Shown here: positions 29,821-33,763 of the stretch, in pieces | How the letters are laid out: the number at the start of each line of letters is the position of its first letter | How positions within the stretch are numbered: the stretch's first letter is position 1 | From: an uncultured Ruminococcus sp. | Lineage (GTDB): Bacteria > Bacillota > Clostridia > Oscillospirales > CAG-272 | Assembly: GCA_902782445.1 (NCBI GenBank) | Contig: CACZNC010000030.1 | Location: forward strand, 1 to 33,763 | Reading direction: 5' to 3' | Length of the DNA: 33,763 nt | Notes under the pieces: model-generated | Told to the model about the DNA's origin: nothing | Databases searched by the model: none | What the model saw: the letters and a program-made list of their open reading frames with translations, nothing else | Program-made: the position numbers and the translations under genes

Positions 29821-32088
29821 TCACATGCTTCCCCGCTCGATGCGCTCCACGTGGGGCACGGATCTCAGGCGGGACAGGATGGAGTTGTAATGGTCGATGT
29901 TCTTGCATCCCACGGTGAGCAGGATGATGATATCGGTTTCGGTGCGCTTTTTGGTGTTGATGCCGAGCAGGGTGACCTTCATGTCGGCGAGGGCCGTCGT
30001 GATATTCGAGAGCAGGCGGATATCGTTTTCCGCATAGATCTGGAGGCCGACCTCGTACATCGGCTTCGCTGCCCCTGTGAATTCCTCCACGTCCCATTCG
30101 GCACGGAGCCAGCGGTCCGCCTGTTCGGGCTTCGACATGCCGGCTACGGCGTTCGGGCAGTCCTTCTTGTGGATGGAGATCCCGAATCCCTTCGTCACGA
30201 ATCCGATCACGTCGTCGCCGGGGAGGGGATTGCAGCAGCGGGCGAATTTGACCTCGCACCCGTATTCCCCGTCCACGATGATCCCGCCGGTGCCGCGCTT
30301 TTTCAGGTGCCCGGTCTGGATCTGGTCGGTCTCGGTGACGACGGCGTTCTCGTCGGGCTTCACCACCCGCTCGTACTCCTGCCGGAGCTTGGTGGTGACC
30401 TTCGTCATGGCCACGCCGCCGTATCCGATCGAATTGTAGAGATCCTCCACGTCCGCCATGCCGAGCTTGTGGGCCGCGGCGGAGACGATCTCCTCGGTCT
30501 GGGCTTCGTTCGGCTTTACCCGGTATTTCGAGAGGAGCCGCTCGACCTCCGCCTGCCCGATCTTGATGTTTTCGGGCCGCTTTTCCTTCTTGAACCACTG
30601 GCGGATCTTGGCTCTCGCCTCGCTGGTCTTGACGATTTTCAGCCAGTCGCGGCTCGGTCCCTTCGAGGCGGAGGAGGTCAAAATCTCCACGATGTCGCCG
30701 GTCTGGGGGACCCGGTCGATGGGGGCGATCATGCCGTTGATCTTCGCGCCGACCATGCGGTTCCCGATCTGGGAGTGGATGGCGTAGGCGAAGTCGATGA
30801 GGGTGGAGTTCTGCGGCAGGGCGATGACGTCCCCCTTCGGCGTGAACACGAAGGTCTCGTCGGAGAAGATGTCGATCTTCAAGGCCTGCATGAAGTCCTC
30901 GGTGTCGGTGGCGCTGTTTTCGGCGTCGATGAGCTTCGAGATCCAGGCGAGCTTCTTGTCGATCTCCTCCTTGCTGCCCACGCCGGACTTGTATTTCCAG
31001 TGGGCCGCGATGCCGAATTCCGCCACCTGGTGCATTTCGCGGGTGCGGATCTGCACTTCGAAGGGAATGCCGTCCCGCCCGATCACCGTGGTGTGGAGGG
31101 ACTGGTACATATTGGGCTTCGGCGTGGAGATATAGTCCTTGAACCGGCCCGGGATGGACTTGAAGAGCTCGTGGATGATGCCGAGGGCGGTATAGCACTC
31201 CAGCTCCGTGTTCACGATGATGCGGATGGCGTAGAAGTCGTAGATCTCGTCGAAGCTCTTGTTCTGGTTGAACATCTTCCGGTAGATCGAATAGACGGTC
31301 TTGACGCGTCCTTCCAGCGTGAAGTGGATGCCGTATTCCTCCAGCTTCTCGGCGACGTAGGCACGGGTGTTCTCGATGAAGTTCTGGTTCTGGCCGTATT
31401 TGCGCTCGATATCGTTCGAGACCTCCGCGTAGCCGATGGGGTCGAGGTAGGAGAGGGCGAGGTTTTCCAGTTCCTGCTTGATCCTCTGCATACCGAGACG
31501 GTGCGCGAGGGGGGCGTAGACGTGCATGGTCTCGAGAGCGGTCGCCCTTCTCTTGGCCTCCGGCTTCACCCCGAGGGTCCGCATATTGTGCAGCCGGTCG
31601 CAGAGCTTGATGAAGATGACCCGGATATCCTTCGACATGGCGAGGAGCATCTTGCGGATGTTCTCGATGTTGGCCTCTTCCTTGTCCTCCACGTTGATGG
31701 CCTTCATCTTTGTCAGGCCGTCCACCAGCATGGCGACGTCTTCCCCGAAGCGGTTGCGGATGATCTCGACGCTCGTCTTTTCCGGGCAGTCCTCCACCGT
31801 GTCGTGGAGAAACGCGGCGCAGATCGAATCCGTGTCGAGCCCGAGGGAGGCGACGATCTCCGCCACGGCGACGGGATGGGAGATATAGGGCTCCCCGCTC
31901 ACCCGGAACTGGCCTTCGTGCAGGGATTTCGCGTAGAGATAAGCCCGCTCCAGCTTTTCGACGTCGTAGTGCTTTTCGCTGGCGCGGATCATGGCAAGCA
32001 GGGGTTCGATCCCGGCGAAGGCCTTTTCCCCGGTCTGAGCGGCAGTCATGACGGGGCCGCCGTCCCGTTGTTCCATGTCAGTTGTCAT
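29821..32088 (-). CDS. relA: Bifunctional (p)ppGpp synthetase/hydrolase
   Basis: The protein has 755 residues and follows the long Rel plan: HD hydrolase domain (about 45-200, with His71, His95-Asp96, Glu99-Asp100 in HDTVED), synthetase domain (about 255-370, with Asp284 in DFYAIR, RFKDYISTPKPNMYQSLHT at 315-333 and Glu344 in EVQIRT), TGS domain (about 410-475) and C-terminal ACT domain (about 680-755). Both catalytic centres look intact, so it should both make and destroy (p)ppGpp in the stringent response. The ATG at 32088 overlaps the recJ end by 11 nt; ATG 32076 is an alternative, and neither has a strong ribosome site. It sits between recJ and dtd. Confidence 0.96.
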   Translation of the reverse strand: MTTDMEQRDGGPVMTAAQTGEKAFAGIEPLLAMIRASEKHYDVEKLERAYLYAKSLHEGQFRVSGEPYISHPVAVAEIVASLGLDTDSICAAFLHDTVEDCPEKTSVEIIRNRFGEDVAMLVDGLTKMKAINVEDKEEANIENIRKMLLAMSKDIRVIFIKLCDRLHNMRTLGVKPEAKRRATALETMHVYAPLAHRLGMQRIKQELENLALSYLDPIGYAEVSNDIERKYGQNQNFIENTRAYVAEKLEEYGIHFTLEGRVKTVYSIYRKMFNQNKSFDEIYDFYAIRIIVNTELECYTALGIIHELFKSIPGRFKDYISTPKPNMYQSLHTTVIGRDGIPFEVQIRTREMHQVAEFGIAAHWKYKSGVGSKEEIDKKLAWISKLIDAENSATDTEDFMQALKIDIFSDETFVFTPKGDVIALPQNSTLIDFAYAIHSQIGNRMVGAKINGMIAPIDRVPQTGDIVEILTSSASKGPSRDWLKIVKTSEARAKIRQWFKKEKRPENIKIGQAEVERLLSKYRVKPNEAQTEEIVSAAAHKLGMADVEDLYNSIGYGGVAMTKVTTKLRQEYERVVKPDENAVVTETDQIQTGHLKKRGTGGIIVDGEYGCEVKFARCCNPLPGDDVIGFVTKGFGISIHKKDCPNAVAGMSKPEQADRWLRAEWDVEEFTGAAKPMYEVGLQIYAENDIRLLSNITTALADMKVTLLGINTKKRTETDIIILLTVGCKNIDHYNSILSRLRSVPHVERIERGSM

Positions 32089-33763
32089 TGTTCCCGTTCA
32101 AGTCCTCGCTCAGTTTTCTGAGGATCCCCGCGCTCATGAGGTCCACTTTCCCGTTCACCGGCACGGCCCGGAAGGCGAAGAGTTCCCTCTCCTCCGTCAG
32201 CCGCGTCACGCGGAAGAGCCCGAGTTCCCGGAAGGTGAGCAGAATGACTTTCAGTTTCGTGTATCCGATCCTCCGCCCGTCCATCGCCGCGAGATATTCG
32301 AGTCCCCGGACCGTAAAGGCGTCCCGGTCGACCCGCAGTTCGCGCTTCAGGACGCCGTAAACCGCCGCGAAATCCGCCCGGTCCGGCAGAACGGCTGCCG
32401 CGGGAGCGATCCCTCTGAGGCTCTCTCCCGACCGGATCCGCGCGTACCAGTCCCGGTCGCGTTCTTCGGCTTCCATCTGGACGTCGGAGAGGCGCGCGTC
32501 CTTGACAATCAGCTGGAGGTTCCGCTGATGGCCGTATTCGTTGATATCCATCGTGAACATGACGTCCGCCGTATCGCCGGGGTAGAGGTCGATCTCCTGG
32601 ATGGTCCGGCGGAAAAACATCGCCGTTACGGTCACGTTCCCCGCCTTGAGGAGCATCCGGGTGTGCCGTCCGCCTCCCACCGCCGCGATATCCGACACCC
32701 GCGCCCCTTTCAGGACGAAGACGGGGACGGGATTCGACACGCCGAAGGGTTCGAGGGCGTAGAGCTCGCCCGCCTGTTCCAGCGTCAGATCCGCGGGGGT
32801 CAGTTCGCACTCCGCGTCGAGCTGGGGCGTCAGGTCCCATTCAGACAGGGCTTCCCGGGCATAGGCGTTGATCCGCTCCCGGAAGGCGGGAAGATTGCCC
32901 CTTTTGACGGTGAGGCCCGCCGCAAGCTCGTGTCCGCCGAATTTTTCGAGCAGATCGGAGCAGGAGGCCAGCGCTTCGACCAGGTTCATCCCCTTGACGG
33001 AGCGGCCGGAGCCCTTACCGGGATCGTCGTCGGACTTCTCCTCTCCGGTCCCCTCGAAGGAGACGAGGATGGAGGGGCATCCGTATTTCTCAGTGATCCG
33101 GGACGCCACGATCCCGATGATCCCGTGGTGCCAGTTCTCCGCGTCAAGGACGATCACCGGATCCCGGTTGAAGTCGTGCTTCGTGGCGATGAGGGCGTAG
33201 GCGTCCTCCATGATCTTGTTCTCTTCCGCCTGCCTCTCCCGGTTGATCTCGCAGAGGCGGCGGGCGAGGGGGGCGGCTTCTTCGCAGTCCTTCGCAAGGA
33301 GGAGTTCCACCGCCATGGACGCGTCGCGGATCCGTCCGGCGGCGTTGATGCGGGGGGCCACCGTAAATCCGATGTAGGAGGCCGTGATCTTCTTCCGGCC
33401 GGGGTTCTTCGATTCCTCGCGGGTCGCTTCGAGCAGTTCCAGCAGTCCGGGCCGCGCGGCGTTTTCGATCAGGGAGAGGCCGTAGCTGACGATCAGGCGG
33501 TTTTCGTCCTGAATGGGCATGACGTCCGCCACGGTGCCGATCGCCACGAGATCCCCGTATTCCCGGGAGATCCGGCGCACGCATTCCAGCATTTCCTCCC
33601 CGGGTGAGAACAGGGTCTCGAGGGCGCAGAGGAGCTTGAAGACCACGCCGACCCCCGCCAGTTCCTTGAAGGGATAGGGGCAGTCCGGCCTGCGGGGATT
33701 CACCACTGCTTCGGCGTCGGGCAGGTCCCCGTGGCATTCGTGGTGGTCCGTGACGATGAAGGA
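32078..33763 (-). CDS. recJ: Single-stranded-DNA exonuclease RecJ (N-terminus beyond window)
   Basis: The visible part encodes 561 residues; the gene runs off the right edge, so its start is not seen. The visible reading frame begins SFIVTDHHE, the DHH motif that binds manganese, close to the N-terminal half. It continues with ELAGVGVVFK, GTVADVMP and INAAGRIRDASMA. The DHHA1 domain has FGGHELAAGLTV. A RecJ-type OB fold (about VTVTAMFFRRT... DINEYGHQRN) follows, then a C-terminal extension. RecJ digests single-stranded DNA 5' to 3' in recombination and repair. It overlaps relA by 11 nt. Confidence 0.95.
   Translation of the reverse strand, partial: SFIVTDHHECHGDLPDAEAVVNPRRPDCPYPFKELAGVGVVFKLLCALETLFSPGEEMLECVRRISREYGDLVAIGTVADVMPIQDENRLIVSYGLSLIENAARPGLLELLEATREESKNPGRKKITASYIGFTVAPRINAAGRIRDASMAVELLLAKDCEEAAPLARRLCEINRERQAEENKIMEDAYALIATKHDFNRDPVIVLDAENWHHGIIGIVASRITEKYGCPSILVSFEGTGEEKSDDDPGKGSGRSVKGMNLVEALASCSDLLEKFGGHELAAGLTVKRGNLPAFRERINAYAREALSEWDLTPQLDAECELTPADLTLEQAGELYALEPFGVSNPVPVFVLKGARVSDIAAVGGGRHTRMLLKAGNVTVTAMFFRRTIQEIDLYPGDTADVMFTMDINEYGHQRNLQLIVKDARLSDVQMEAEERDRDWYARIRSGESLRGIAPAAAVLPDRADFAAVYGVLKRELRVDRDAFTVRGLEYLAAMDGRRIGYTKLKVILLTFRELGLFRVTRLTEERELFAFRAVPVNGKVDLMSAGILRKLSEDLNGNNDN

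Noticed and set aside
29560..32121. An ~850-residue open frame opposite relA and dtd
   Set aside because: It is antisense to two well-supported conserved genes and shows no family pattern of its own.

Overview
The window is about 33.8 kb of G+C-rich DNA (roughly 60-65% by eye). It most likely comes from an endospore-forming member of the Clostridia (Bacillota), probably an uncultured gut-type lineage. Four things point there: a T-box leader in front of serS, clean 17-nt-spaced vegetative promoters, the sporulation pair yabP-yabQ inside the flippase-mazG-rqcP-yabP-yabQ-divIC order, and a recJ-relA-dtd-hemZ housekeeping order typical of Clostridia. The taxonomic placement is inferred. No tRNA, rRNA, CRISPR array, transposase or phage gene was seen.

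Layout. (1) 1-261, minus: start of an exported protein behind a near-consensus promoter. (2) 384-2512, plus: promoter, serine T-box riboswitch, serS, a DtxR-type metal regulator and a terminator. (3) 2531-7870: a divergent glycoside cluster. The minus operon carries a sugar-phosphate isomerase-like TIM barrel, a DMT-family transporter and a GH2 beta-mannosidase-like enzyme. A cytoplasmic GH5 glycosidase runs the other way, and a palindrome lies between the two promoters. (4) 7952-9456, minus: cysK followed by an Rrf2-family regulator, with a palindrome at the cysK transcription start. (5) 9468-10748, minus: a coiled-coil protein and signal peptidase I, ending in tandem terminators. (6) 10813-17463, plus: an LtaS-like lipoteichoic acid synthase, then a compact trio: a glycyl-radical enzyme with an atypical active-site motif, a cytoplasmic neutral-ceramidase-fold hydrolase lacking the usual serine, and a DegT-type aminotransferase. 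(7) 17519-18190: an AT-rich island encoding one zinc-ribbon membrane protein. (8) 18215-21114, minus: a large exported SLH-domain protein. (9) 21265-33763, minus: a long co-directional run, recJ (cut by the window), relA, dtd, hemZ, a uridine-kinase-like gene, a SpoVB/YabM-like flippase, mazG, rqcP, yabP, yabQ, divIC, and a membrane-anchored coiled-coil SxxK serine hydrolase.

How the genes fit together. Region 9 joins stringent response, translation quality control and heme synthesis to the conserved sporulation and division block, with a probable internal sigma-E promoter just upstream of yabP. Region 3 looks like intracellular breakdown of beta-mannoside or beta-glucoside oligosaccharides. 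The most unusual part is the trio in region 6. A glycyl-radical enzyme with Gly-Cys-Asn-Gln in place of the common Gly-Cys-Val-Glu, and with no activating enzyme next to it, is packed with an amide-hydrolase-fold protein and an aminotransferase. This suggests an undescribed pathway acting on an amino sugar, aminocyclitol or similar polyol. That pathway is a hypothesis, not something the sequence proves.
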